Shown here in pieces: positions 1 to 5,804 of a stretch of DNA of 8,811 nucleotides. The DNA comes from Chloroflexota bacterium (GTDB lineage Bacteria > Chloroflexota > Anaerolineae > Thermoflexales > Thermoflexaceae): NCBI GenBank assembly GCA_030550075.1, contig JAUQQB010000091.1, positions 1-8,811 on the forward strand, given 5' to 3'. Position 1 is the stretch's first letter. Each line of letters starts with the position of its first letter. The notes below the pieces were generated by a model. The model was not told where the DNA came from and searched no databases. It was given only the letters and a program-made list of their open reading frames with translations. The position numbers were made by a program, and so were the translations under genes.

Positions 1-368
1 GGGCGGCGGAAGGGCCAGGGATCTCCGGGGATGGCCGGTATGTGGTTTACGCAACCCGGGCGAAGAACCTGGGCGGGCTGGCGATCGGGCCATGCCCGCC
101 GCGGGCGGCGTGGGGGCGGCCGTGCGACCTGCGCCTGGCGGTGTGGGATCGGGAGCGGGGGCGAACGGTTGTGCTGAGCCGGGGATGGGACGGGCGAACG
201 GTGGAAGGCCCCAGCTACGATCCGGTGCTCTCGGCCGATGGCCGATGGCTGGCCTGGACCTCGGAGGCCATCGGGTGGACGCAGCAGGTGGTGCCAGTTT
301 CTGGAAACCGGCCTGCCCCCTACCTTTACCTGGCGGAACTGGAAGCTCTGCTTCAGATCCAGAAATAG
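1..368 (+). CDS. C-terminal end of a TolB/PD40-type beta-propeller protein (5' end outside window)
   Basis: This is an open frame entering from the left edge (first full codon at base 3) and ending in TAG at 366-368. It encodes about 121 residues. Near the start is ISGDGRYVVYATRAKNL, and later LSADGRWLAWTS. These are two copies of the S-x-DGRxxxY/W motif that marks blades of the TolB/PD40 (WD40-like) propeller. Such proteins are usually exported and act as binding scaffolds; the partner cannot be told here. No signal peptide is visible because the N-terminus is missing. The stop lies only 4 bases before the left end of the IS5-like element, so the original gene might have continued further and been cut by the insertion. 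However, the end (PYLYLAELEALL...) is not obviously truncated. The propeller call is fairly safe; the exact function is unknown. Confidence 0.7.
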   Translation, partial: AAEGPGISGDGRYVVYATRAKNLGGLAIGPCPPRAAWGRPCDLRLAVWDRERGRTVVLSRGWDGRTVEGPSYDPVLSADGRWLAWTSEAIGWTQQVVPVSGNRPAPYLYLAELEALLQIQK

Positions 369-1209
369 CCCATTAGACTTTTTGCACAATAATTTTTCCT
401 GTTGGGAGGACGTTCCACCCTTTGGGGTGGGAGAGCGGATCCGGCGACGCTTTCAGCCTTCCGGCCTCGTCGGTCCATCCGGAAGTTCACAATGCCCACC
501 ACCGCCAGAAACACCGTGTCATAGAGCGCCCGCATATGGCGGAATACCGACGACAAGATCCGAAAACGCTTCCACCCGCCGATCGGATGCTCCACCCCCC
601 TCCGCATCGAAGCCAGTTCCTGATGGGCCCGCTTCGGATCCGGAAGCCCAGGAGGATTCCGCCGCGCCTTGTGCGGGGTCCTGATGCTCCGGTCCGGATC
701 GTCATTTTGCAGCCCATCGAAGCCCGCCTCGCCGATCCCCATCATGGATTCAGGGATTTGCCGGATCATCCCCGATTCCACCGCCAGGCGCAAATCGTGT
801 TGGGAACCGGGCGCCGAGAAACTCGCCCCGCGGATATGCCCCTGGTGATCCACCGCGAGGACGATCTTGCGGGTATGGGTTTTGCGGCGCCCGGAGGAAT
901 GTTGCCGTTGCGCCTCGGGGTCCTGCGGGCGCTGAATGCGCTGTTCGGTTCCATCGATCATGGCCGGCAAATCGGGGAAGATTGCCGAAGCCAGAGGAGG
1001 GTCATCAACAACATATTGGGGAGGGAGAGGCGATCTTGGCGCCCGCCCCCGATGGCCCGGCGGCGATCCGGTCGGCTCAGCCGTTCTTGTCTCTGCTGTT
1101 GCCACACCGGCAGAAAGCGAGCCAACTGTTCTTCGAACTTCTCCACCGTCAAGCCGGTGAGGGATCGAAACAGCATGGGCTTCGAACGGAGAACGTCCAC
1201 CGAAAGCAC
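353..1209 (-). pseudogene. IS5-family DDE transposase, internally deleted and frameshifted
   Basis: The N-terminal part (GTG start near 1209, about 75 residues) contains LRSKPMLFRSLTGLTVEKF and MLLMTLLWLRQ, typical of the HTH region of IS5-type DDE_Tnp_4 transposases. Right after WLRQ (around 982) this frame runs into a stop. The DDE domain resumes in another frame as FPDLPAMIDGTEQRIQRP (first Asp), then GSQHDLRL (second Asp), HKARRN and VEHPIGGWKRF (catalytic Glu). In intact relatives some tens of residues separate WLRQ from the IDGTEQ motif. Here they are almost adjacent, so an internal deletion caused the frameshift. The C-terminal frame also runs across the left inverted repeat and stops only at 353, outside the element. 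A programmed frameshift is unlikely because protein sequence is missing, not just shifted. Confidence 0.8.
373..391 (+). repeat. Left terminal inverted repeat of the IS5-like element
   Basis: TTAGACTTTTTGCACAATA. It matches the reverse complement of 1261-1279 at 18 of 19 bases, the single difference being T versus G at position 9. Confidence 0.85.
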
Positions 1210-1244
1210 GGCCGACTCTCCCCAACGAGAGGTCTTAACTGGAA

Positions 1245-1273
1245 ATAATATACCCCAGCCTATTGTGCAACAA
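1245..1273 (-). promoter_or_regulatory. Possible transposase promoter inside the right IS end
   Basis: On the minus strand TTGTTG (1268-1273) is followed after 17 bp by TATTAT (1245-1250), 36 bp upstream of the transposase start. The -10 matches the consensus at 5 of 6 positions; the -35 only at its TTG. Confidence 0.35.
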
Positions 1274-1279
1274 GTCTAA
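1261..1279 (-). repeat. Right terminal inverted repeat of the IS5-like element
   Basis: Read on the minus strand it is TTAGACTTGTTGCACAATA, pairing with the repeat at 373-391. This end lies on the promoter side of the transposase gene. Confidence 0.85.
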
Positions 1280-1329
1280 AGCTGGAGAAACCCGCGTCTC
1301 GGGCTTCAGACCCTATCAAGGTTGTAAAG

Positions 1330-1755
1330 ATGCTGGGGACTTGCACCTATGTCTATCAAGGTCATGCCCGATGGTTTAACTGCCCCACCGGTGCTGGACG
1401 CTGCAGGACGTGTAATACAGCTAACTCCGCGCAGGCGGCGTGGCCAGCAATGGATCGCTGTGGCTCATGTTCCCGGAGCTGTTGCGATTGCTCCAGCGGC
1501 TGCCGGAACCAGGTCTATCTAAGTTGCAACAGCCAGGTGATGGTCAAGGATTTGTGCACGGGGACATCCCGGCAGATCACTATTGTGGATTGTGGGCCCA
1601 ACCAGAACCAGTATTGCACGGCCGGATGCGGATGGCCGGATTGCCTCCGATATTCCACCCCCATTATTGATCTAACGCGTCCGACCTTCGCCTGGTTTCA
1701 TGATCCTGCCCAGGGATGTTTTTCCTGCGAGGTTTGGGTGACAATTCCGTGCTGA
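1330..1755 (+). CDS. Cys-rich double-psi beta-barrel (RlpA/expansin-like) protein, possibly N-terminally truncated
   Basis: 141 residues with 19 cysteines (13%). Several are in close pairs: CRTC (25-28), CGSC (44-47), CCDC (51-54), and C130/C133. Residues 69-90 (V-M-V-K-D-L-C-T-G-T-S ... T-I-V-D-C-G-P) and 111-123 (PIIDLTRPTFAWF) match the conserved strands of the double-psi beta-barrel in RlpA/expansin-type proteins, where IVDxGP and IIDLT/S recur. This family binds or remodels cell-wall polysaccharide and is normally exported; the cysteines suggest disulfide bonding outside the cell. No signal peptide is seen, and the ATG lies only 51 bp from the IS end with a weak ribosome site. The open frame continues upstream into the IS without another good start, so the insertion may have removed the export signal. 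The next gene starts 11 bases after the stop. The fold call is by motif only. Confidence 0.65.
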   Translation: MLGTCTYVYQGHARWFNCPTGAGRCRTCNTANSAQAAWPAMDRCGSCSRSCCDCSSGCRNQVYLSCNSQVMVKDLCTGTSRQITIVDCGPNQNQYCTAGCGWPDCLRYSTPIIDLTRPTFAWFHDPAQGCFSCEVWVTIPC

Positions 1756-1766
1756 GGAGGTTTCCG

Positions 1767-2504
1767 ATGGAACGGCGTGGCCTGCATCTGGGAATCTTGA
1801 TCGGGCTGGGGTTGGGGCTGGCCTGCGCGGTTCAGGGTGGCGCCGCTCCCGGCGTGCCGGGTTCCCCCACAAGTCCGGTTGCCCCGTCCGCCTCCCCCTC
1901 GCCCACGGTCCTGCCCTCCCCTTCCCCCACACCGGGAGAGTCATCCACCGGGTCGGCCCAGCCGGCCCGTCTCGGCGAATCCATCCCCCCGCCCTCTCCT
2001 TCGCCGATTCGGGAGGGGCCGCCGACGCTCCCGCCCTTCACCCCGCCGCCGGGCTTCGACCCGGCGGTGTATCCGCCCCCCACCCCGGCCGCCCCCAACG
2101 TCTACCTCACTTACGCTGCCGCCTGCCCGAACCTGAGCGGGACGGAGCCCGGCCCTCCGCCCACCCCGGAGGACGTGTTGCAACTCCTGCAAGCGATGAC
2201 CGCTGAAGATCCGCAGCGTCGCCAACAAGCCACCGACCCTGCCTTCTGGCCGCTGCTGCAAGAGGTGAGGATCCAGGAGGCCCCTGGACCGGAACAACTC
2301 ATGCCTCCTCGTCCGGCGATGGAGAGCCCATATGGGGAGCTGCTGCGCAATGGGTGTGGCGAAGCGGTGATGGCGCGCACCTGGTGGGTGGAGGTATGCC
2401 CGGGGCCGTGCGCGAATCCTCAGGCGGCGCAGATGGAATCGCTGAAGGGGCACGTGTATTTGATCCGTCGCCGAGGGCACTGGCTGATCTGGGCGATGCG
2501 CTGA
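1767..2504 (+). CDS. Secreted proline-rich protein of unknown function
   Basis: 245 residues. ATG at 1767 is chosen because GAGGAGG sits just upstream (overlapping the end of the preceding gene) and because it places an export signal at the N-terminus: basic MERR, a Gly/Leu-rich hydrophobic core to about residue 22, then small residues. Cys20 follows LA, but the lipobox is poor, so signal peptidase I cleavage is as likely as lipidation. Residues about 30-115 are a Pro/Ser/Thr-rich low-complexity linker with SPSPTP-like repeats. The C-terminal part (about 116-245) is a compact domain with four cysteines, ending in HVYLIRRRGHWLIWAMR. I do not recognise this domain. The short gap to the Cys-rich gene before it suggests one transcript and possibly joint action at the cell surface. 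Confidence 0.75.
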   Translation: MERRGLHLGILIGLGLGLACAVQGGAAPGVPGSPTSPVAPSASPSPTVLPSPSPTPGESSTGSAQPARLGESIPPPSPSPIREGPPTLPPFTPPPGFDPAVYPPPTPAAPNVYLTYAAACPNLSGTEPGPPPTPEDVLQLLQAMTAEDPQRRQQATDPAFWPLLQEVRIQEAPGPEQLMPPRPAMESPYGELLRNGCGEAVMARTWWVEVCPGPCANPQAAQMESLKGHVYLIRRRGHWLIWAMR

Positions 2505-2558
2505 CTCAACAAGGAGACGATCGGCCCCGGGCTTTCCAATACAGGATCCAGGACTCAT

Positions 2559-2657
2559 GCCGCCCCGGCGCGGGAGGTGGAGGCCCTGAGCGAAGGGCGG
2601 CTGCGGGTGCGAAGTCTCCGGGAACCGGAGGTCCAGACCCTGCTGAACCGGGCCCGA
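2559..2657 (+). repeat. Copy 1 of a 99-bp direct repeat (copy 2 at 5445-5543)
   Basis: The two copies align without gaps, share long identical blocks (for example GAAGTCTCCGGGAACCGGAG), and sit in the same reading frame of the CxxC protein. Confidence 0.85.
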
Positions 2658-2756
2658 CCCGGCTGGCGATGGGAGCCGATGCTCCTGGAGGCGGAAGGGG
2701 AGCAGGTGCGGGTCTATGCGGGCCTGGCGATGCGGATGCGGTTGGTCCGAATCCTG
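2559..2756 (+). pseudogene. Remnant of a DCC/thioredoxin-like CxxC protein (lacks N-terminus)
   Basis: The reading frame gives AAPAREVEALSEGRLRVRSL, then REPEVQTLLNRARPGWRWEP and a further stretch to about LVRIL. Its first 99 bp (2559-2657) are a near copy of 5445-5543, where the same protein retains its start and a G-C-S-L-C motif. Upstream of 2559 there is no CxxC motif and no credible start, so the N-terminal third is missing. The end also looks cut, with EHLLLAEQK running into unrelated sequence. The frame stays open into the following membrane-protein gene, so a long apparent ORF from 2577 to 3425 exists, but this is a chance fusion. The parent family resembles small DCC-type thiol-disulfide proteins; that is an inference from motif and length. 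Confidence 0.6.
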
Positions 2757-2794
2757 GAGCATCTTCTCCTTGCCGAGCAGAAAGATCCTGCCTC

Positions 2795-2835
2795 CTCCTT
2801 CCTCCTCGCAGCTGGGAACTGCGGGGAGGAGGGAG
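2795..2835. other. Strong 17-bp hairpin between the remnant and the membrane-protein gene
   Basis: Arms 2795-2811 and 2819-2835 (CTGCGGGGAGGAGGGAG on the right) pair over 17 positions, two of them G-U in RNA, with a 7-base loop. The 3' side is followed by a run of A, not T, so it is not a standard intrinsic terminator for plus-strand transcripts. It lies 71 bases before the ATG at 2907. Confidence 0.55.
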
Positions 2836-2906
2836 AAAAATCTGAGGAGCTTTCATTGAGCGCCCATGGATGCCACAGGTCAAGGAGATCCGTCCAGGAG
2901 GGAAAG

Positions 2907-3425
2907 ATGAAGGCTCAAGTCTTCCAGCGATGGCAGGTCCCTGTGATCGCCCTATCGGGTATCTTGATGCTGGTGATACCCGCTTTGTACATTCCCTTCC
3001 CGGAGGTGCTCAAATATTGGGCCCTCACCCTGGGGTTTCTCTCCATCCCACACTTATATCCGGTCTTTCCCCCTTCCCTAATCCCCACCGAGCTCTCTCG
3101 GCGGATTGGGTTGGTGCTCTGGATCCTCTGCTTTGGTTTGACATTGAGCGCGGGCTCTCTCCGGCTGCTACAGGAGTTTTTTGATGCATTGGCGCTGATA
3201 TTTCTTCTCGCCCTGCCAATCCCCAGGATCGGACACTTCTTTGTCCCGATTTTGCTCAGCATCGTGCTGTTCTTCGGAACTCAAGTGGCGCTGGCGACAT
3301 GGTTCCACGCTGCAGGCGCCCTATGGGTCGCCATCACCGGCACCCTGGCCGTTGTCCTGGGTTTCTTAGCAGGCATCCCGATCGCCAGGGTCTTCCGGAT
3401 TCAGCGCCATGGCGTAAATCGTTAG
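2907..3425 (+). CDS. Polytopic membrane protein of unknown function
   Basis: 172 residues. ATG at 2907 is preceded by AGGAGGGAAAG, a strong ribosome site, and this start separates the gene from the in-frame remnant upstream. The protein is almost entirely hydrophobic, with about five or six helices near residues 10-29, 36-52, 66-84, 91-105, 110-131 and 137-159. It ends in a basic tail (ARVFRIQRHGVNR). Prolines cluster in the loop at 54-60. No family motif is recognised. It is the last gene of the plus-strand run starting at 1330, although 400 bases and a hairpin separate it from the proline-rich gene. It could be a partner or immunity protein for the secreted Cys-rich products, but nothing in its sequence proves that. 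Confidence 0.75.
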   Translation: MKAQVFQRWQVPVIALSGILMLVIPALYIPFPEVLKYWALTLGFLSIPHLYPVFPPSLIPTELSRRIGLVLWILCFGLTLSAGSLRLLQEFFDALALIFLLALPIPRIGHFFVPILLSIVLFFGTQVALATWFHAAGALWVAITGTLAVVLGFLAGIPIARVFRIQRHGVNR

Positions 3426-3510
3426 GGCGCTTAGAAGGAGTGGTCGCCCTGGAATCCGGAACCTGCGCTCAACCGCGCCTGCTTCCAAATATGCACCCAC
3501 AAGGATCGCC

Positions 3511-3633
3511 TGACCGGACAGTGCGCTGGCGCTGCGATCCTTAGCGCCTTCTCCCCGACTCGCTTTCGCAGCTGAATAGAGCTCCCTACCAGCACACCAC
3601 CCCCTATCCCGCCATAAGGCCGGAATGATCTGC
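3511..3633 (+). repeat. Copy A of a diverged intergenic repeat (copy B at 4836-4956)
   Basis: Both copies begin TGACCGGAC(A/G)GTGCGCTGGC, share GATCCTTA and CTCCCCGAC, then CACCACCC, and end with ATCTGC, in the same order and spacing. By eye about 70% of positions match. The two copies flank the toxin-antitoxin pair as direct repeats. Confidence 0.65.
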
Positions 3634-3731
3634 CGTCCCCTCCTGCTGCTTCATCGATTTTTGTTTTGAGAATATGACGATGAAGGCCAACGGCCCCAGG
3701 GACTGTGAGGAGGGGGGATAAAAAGGATCCT

Positions 3732-3770
3732 GGGGGTGGGCCGGATACCTTCGGTGCCCAGCCCATCCCC
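3732..3770. other. Hairpin copy 1 of a covarying hairpin family (copy 2 at 7079-7117)
   Basis: GGGGGTGGGC (3732-3741) pairs with GCCCATCCCC (3761-3770); the inner part continues to a CC-TTC-GG tip. Sixteen of 18 stem positions can pair. The 3' flank reads AAACCCCCATA, nearly the same as after the hairpin at 7079-7117. Confidence 0.65.
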
Positions 3771-3840
3771 AAACCCCCATAAGCCGGGAAGATGCTGCAG
3801 ATGCGCTCCTTCATCTCTCGCTCTTCGCTTTACGGCCCAG

Positions 3841-4344
3841 CTATGGATCCCTTTCCGCAGCCAGTTGCGCTTTAAACCACTGCACTAACCGTGGGCTCAC
3901 GCGAACCGAACTTTTCGCCAGGGCCTCCACCGCTTCTTCGGCCTCTTCCCGTGAGAGGAGCCCGGCCTGGTAGGCGATCAAAAGCACTCCCAATGTTCCC
4001 TTCACCCGGAGACCCAAAGCGTCAGCTGTCTTTCTGCCTAACTTTTCATCGATCAGCACCCAATCCGCCTGGAGCTCCTGAGCCAGCTGGATCACATCCA
4101 GCTCTCCCGGGTCGAGGCCTAAAAGAGCCGGGGGAAGAGAGGGCTTCTCTTTCGGTTCTTTCACCAGAATCCAATCGGCTTTTTCGACCTCATCAGCCCC
4201 TGGTCGCCCCCGGCCATGGAGGACGATCTCTTTATAGACCGAGGCGGGAACAATCACTTCATCAAAAATGGCCTTCAGGAGATGAAGGCGGCCTGTTATA
4301 GAGAGGGCAATCAGAGGGGTGCTGTTGACGACGACTCGGGTCAT
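3841..4344 (-). CDS. DUF3368 PIN-like toxin of a toxin-antitoxin pair
   Basis: 167 residues, the usual size for DUF3368 proteins. The N-terminus VVVNSTPLIAL (residues 4-14) is the family hallmark, with Asn7 where classic PIN domains have the first Asp. IVPASVYKEIV follows at 31-41, then LDPGELDVIQLA (77-88, acidic Glu81), DWVLIDEK with Asp94 and Asp99, Arg104, and GTLGVLLIAYQAGLL (116-130). Thus the acidic residues expected of a PIN-type RNase fold are present. DUF3368 proteins are generally paired with UPF0175 proteins and presumed to be VapC-like ribonucleases; activity is inferred, not shown. The start ATG overlaps the antitoxin stop by 4 bases (ATGA), so translation is coupled. Confidence 0.85.
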   Translation of the reverse strand: MTRVVVNSTPLIALSITGRLHLLKAIFDEVIVPASVYKEIVLHGRGRPGADEVEKADWILVKEPKEKPSLPPALLGLDPGELDVIQLAQELQADWVLIDEKLGRKTADALGLRVKGTLGVLLIAYQAGLLSREEAEEAVEALAKSSVRVSPRLVQWFKAQLAAERDP

Positions 4345-4619
4345 TGCCGCTTTGCCTTTGCAGCAAGCTGGCGGCTGGTTTCAGCCTCCCGTTCCAGTTC
4401 TTCCTCCGGGTAATCAATAACAGCGAAGCCGCTCTCCGAAAGGAGGCGATAGAACTCCCATCGGTCGCAACCCAGGATCTGAGCTCCCAGGCCGCTGGAG
4501 ATCCGCCCCAATTCGTAAAGCTTGCCCAGCGTGTAAACCAGCGCCTTCTTCCGGAAAGATTCCGGGTCTTCTTTCAGCGCCACCAGCAATTCGGCAGGAA
4601 AAACCACCTCAACGTCCAT
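4341..4619 (-). CDS. UPF0175 family antitoxin
   Basis: 92 residues. The region LGKLYELGRISSGLGAQILG (31-50) followed by RWEFYRLLSESG (53-64) is the HTH-like core of UPF0175 proteins, and DYPEEELERE (69-78) matches the usual end. Such proteins act as the DNA-binding antitoxin for a DUF3368 partner and typically repress their own operon. ATG at 4619 has GGGGGAG about 6 bases upstream. The basic tail AAKAKRQ ends in the TGA that overlaps the toxin start. Together with the promoter at 4662-4689 it forms a complete, apparently intact two-gene operon in an otherwise decayed neighbourhood, as expected for an addiction module that resists loss. Confidence 0.85.
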   Translation of the reverse strand: MDVEVVFPAELLVALKEDPESFRKKALVYTLGKLYELGRISSGLGAQILGCDRWEFYRLLSESGFAVIDYPEEELEREAETSRQLAAKAKRQ

Positions 4620-4661
4620 TGTCGCTCCCCCTTGCTGGTCTTTGGCACAGATCTCGAACTC

Positions 4662-4689
4662 ATTCTATCGTTTTTGAATTAACCTGCAA
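4662..4689 (-). promoter_or_regulatory. Likely promoter of the toxin-antitoxin operon
   Basis: On the minus strand TTGCAG (4684-4689) and TAGAAT (4662-4667) are separated by 16 bp and lie 42 bp upstream of the antitoxin ATG. The -10 is 5 of 6 to consensus, the -35 keeps TTG. The spacer is AT-rich against a GC-rich background. Confidence 0.45.
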
Positions 4690-4835
4690 AGTCCCCACAA
4701 AGGGCGCAACGGATGGAGCCAGTGTGAACCTGCATCGTAAAGGGCATAAACGTTCCCAGCGCTCCTGGCAGGTCCAAGCTCCGGTGGCGCGCCGTTCGCA
4801 GCCACAAGATCCAGCGCCTGCAGGACCAGGCGACT

Positions 4836-4956
4836 TGACCGGACGGTGCGCTGGCCCCATGATCCTTAAAGCCTCCTCCCCGACCTACCTCTGCGGCCGG
4901 ATAGGGCTTCCCCGCTGGCGCACCACCCAGCCCGCTACAACGCACGAACAATCTGC
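4836..4956 (+). repeat. Copy B of the diverged intergenic repeat (copy A at 3511-3633)
   Basis: Same strand and block order as copy A: TGACCGGACGGTGCGCTGGC, GATCCTTA, CTCCCCGAC, CACCACCC, ATCTGC. It lies about 215 bases from the antitoxin start, while copy A lies about 210 bases from the toxin stop. Confidence 0.65.
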
Positions 4957-5013
4957 TCTTCTCTCCCATCTTGCGGGCTGCAGCTCTAAAGACCCCCGTC
5001 CTGGGGATGATAG

Positions 5014-5403
5014 ACCCGCCATGGGGATCCCTGGGGGAGCCTCTCCTCCCGCCAGCGGGCCGTGGCCCTGGGAGTCGCCCGCGGCTGGAGCGACAAAGAG
5101 ATCACCCAGGCCCTCCGCCTCCGCCCCGCCTCCCTCCGCACCCACCTCCGCCGCCTCCTCCATCGCCTCAACCTCCCCGACCGGGTCGCCCTCCGCCAGT
5201 GGGTGCGGATGGGCGGCCTGGACCATCCCCTCATCGCCCCCCTCCTGGACCGGGAAGACCCCCCCACCCCTCGGAGAGGAGCTCACGCTCTAACCTCCTT
5301 TCCTCAAAAAATGGGGACAGCATGTCCCCCCAAAATGGGGACGCAGGCCGATGCCGAAGGCGATAAGCTTGTAAGTAGAATCTTTGTAGAAGGAGGTGGA
5401 TGA
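5014..5403 (+). pseudogene. LuxR-type (GerE) HTH fragment without an N-terminal domain
   Basis: The core at about 5041-5235 reads SSRQRAVALGVARGWSDKEI, then TQALRLRPASLRTHLRRLLH and RLNLPDRVALRQWV. This is the four-helix LuxR/GerE DNA-binding fold: a (T/S)xRQ/E start, G-x-S-x-KEI, and a recognition helix around ASLRTHLRRLL. The frame is closed by TAG at 5011-5013, only about 10 codons before the domain, so no receiver or sensor domain precedes it. There is no ribosome site at the only usable start (GTG 5062), which would cut the domain. Past about 5240 the frame runs through low-complexity and repeat sequence to a TGA at 5401-5403. It is probably a leftover of a response regulator; a stand-alone expressed HTH cannot be excluded. 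Confidence 0.55.
5308..5342. repeat. Short REP-like palindrome with direct repeat
   Basis: GGGGACA (5313-5319), loop GCA, TGTCCCC (5323-5329) form a perfect 7-bp stem. AAAATGGGGAC occurs at 5308-5318 and again at 5332-5342, each time with the same strand sense. This looks like a small intergenic repeat or an IS-end relic lying between two gene remnants. Confidence 0.5.
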
Positions 5404-5639
5404 GGGCGCGTGATCTGCTTGACGATGCGGGATGTTCCCTTTGCGCCGCCCTGGCGCGGGAGGTGGAGGCCCTGAGCGAAGGGCGGCTGCAGGTGCGAAG
5501 TCTCCGGGAACCGGAGGTCCAGGCCCGGCTGGACCGGGCCCGGCCGCTGGGCCTGACCACCCGGACGGTGGAGCCCCGCATGGCGAACCTCTTGCAGAAG
5601 TTAGGGGTGGTTTCGTGATTGGAGGCGGTGCTCTGGTGA
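5400..5639 (+). pseudogene. Chimera: CxxC (DCC-like) protein N-terminus fused to a LuxR HTH C-terminus
   Basis: ATG at 5400 follows AAGGAGGTGG closely and overlaps the upstream stop (ATGA). Residues 1-49 carry DAGCSLCAALAREVEALSEG, with the C12-S-L-C15 motif of thioredoxin-like DCC proteins, and match the remnant at 2559 up to RARP. From residue 50 the sequence switches to LGLTTRTVEPRMANLLQKLG, the recognition helix and last helix of a LuxR/GerE domain, so two unrelated genes are joined after the Arg-Pro. The frame stops at TGA 5616-5618. Reading through gives V-S-*-L-E-A-V-L-W and a second stop at 5637-5639, which fits the usual GVxSRLEAVL ending of LuxR proteins, so the TGA probably replaced CGA (Arg). 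A 72-residue product could still be made, but a useful fold is unlikely. Confidence 0.65.
5445..5543 (+). repeat. Copy 2 of the 99-bp direct repeat (copy 1 at 2559-2657)
   Basis: Ungapped near-identical match in the CxxC protein reading frame. The breakpoint to the LuxR segment follows directly at its right end. Confidence 0.85.
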
Positions 5640-5679
5640 AGACGCACGGGTTCCTCCCGAGCCGGATGGAGTAGAGATC

Positions 5680-5701
5680 GACCTGTGGAAATCCACAGGT
5701 C
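5680..5701. other. Perfect inverted repeat (10-bp arms)
   Basis: GACCTGTGGA, AA, TCCACAGGTC. It lies about 100 bases upstream of the secreted-protein start at 5805. With no T-run after it, an operator or an RNA hairpin is as likely as a terminator. Confidence 0.45.
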
Positions 5702-5804
5702 CGAAGCCCGTAATTTCCATCGTAGACAGCGGCACAAGATCGGTTAGCATGAAAGATGCCACCGGCGGAAGGCCGGCGAGGATCACGACAAAAGGAGGTG
5801 TGAA

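Larger units (their letters stand above)
373..1279 (-). mobile_element. Decayed IS5-family insertion sequence
   Basis: The element is bounded by 19-bp terminal inverted repeats (373-391 and 1261-1279) that match at 18 of 19 positions. It is 907 bp long and carries one transposase gene on the minus strand. The transposase resembles the IS5-type HTH_Tnp_4/DDE_Tnp_4 proteins. The outermost bases form TTA...TAA, with TA at both ends, so the target duplication is short and ambiguous (TA or TNA-type). A complete member should be roughly 200 bp longer; the missing part lies inside the transposase gene. The copy is probably unable to move by itself but could be mobilised by an intact relative. Confidence 0.85.
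3426..3840. other. Non-coding stretch between the membrane-protein gene and the toxin gene
   Basis: 415 bases with no convincing gene on either strand. It holds the diverged repeat at 3511-3633 and the hairpin at 3732-3770. It is the space between two converging transcription units, so the hairpin could act as a terminator or processing signal, though no T-run follows on either strand. Confidence 0.6.
4620..5013. other. Intergenic stretch upstream of the toxin-antitoxin operon
   Basis: 394 bases with no convincing gene. It holds the operon's promoter and copy B of the intergenic repeat. The remaining open frames are low-complexity shadows. Confidence 0.5.

Noticed and set aside
422..1279. 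285-codon plus-strand open frame across the IS
   Set aside because: It lies opposite the transposase, which has recognisable HTH and DDE motifs; the plus-strand product is low-complexity Arg/Pro-rich with no motif.
1941..2762. 273-codon minus-strand open frame
   Set aside because: It is opposite the proline-rich gene; the Arg/His/Gly-rich composition is the usual antisense of Pro-rich GC-rich coding.
2795..2835. Intrinsic terminator
   Set aside because: The hairpin is strong, but an A-run, not a T-run, follows it on the plus strand, and the minus strand has no T-run in the right place either.
2577..3425. Single 282-residue protein from 2577
   Set aside because: It joins the gene remnant to the membrane protein by chance; ATG 2907 has its own strong ribosome site and marks the start of the hydrophobic protein.
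3891..4301. Plus-strand open frame across the toxin gene
   Set aside because: It is a shadow of the DUF3368 gene, which has clear family motifs.
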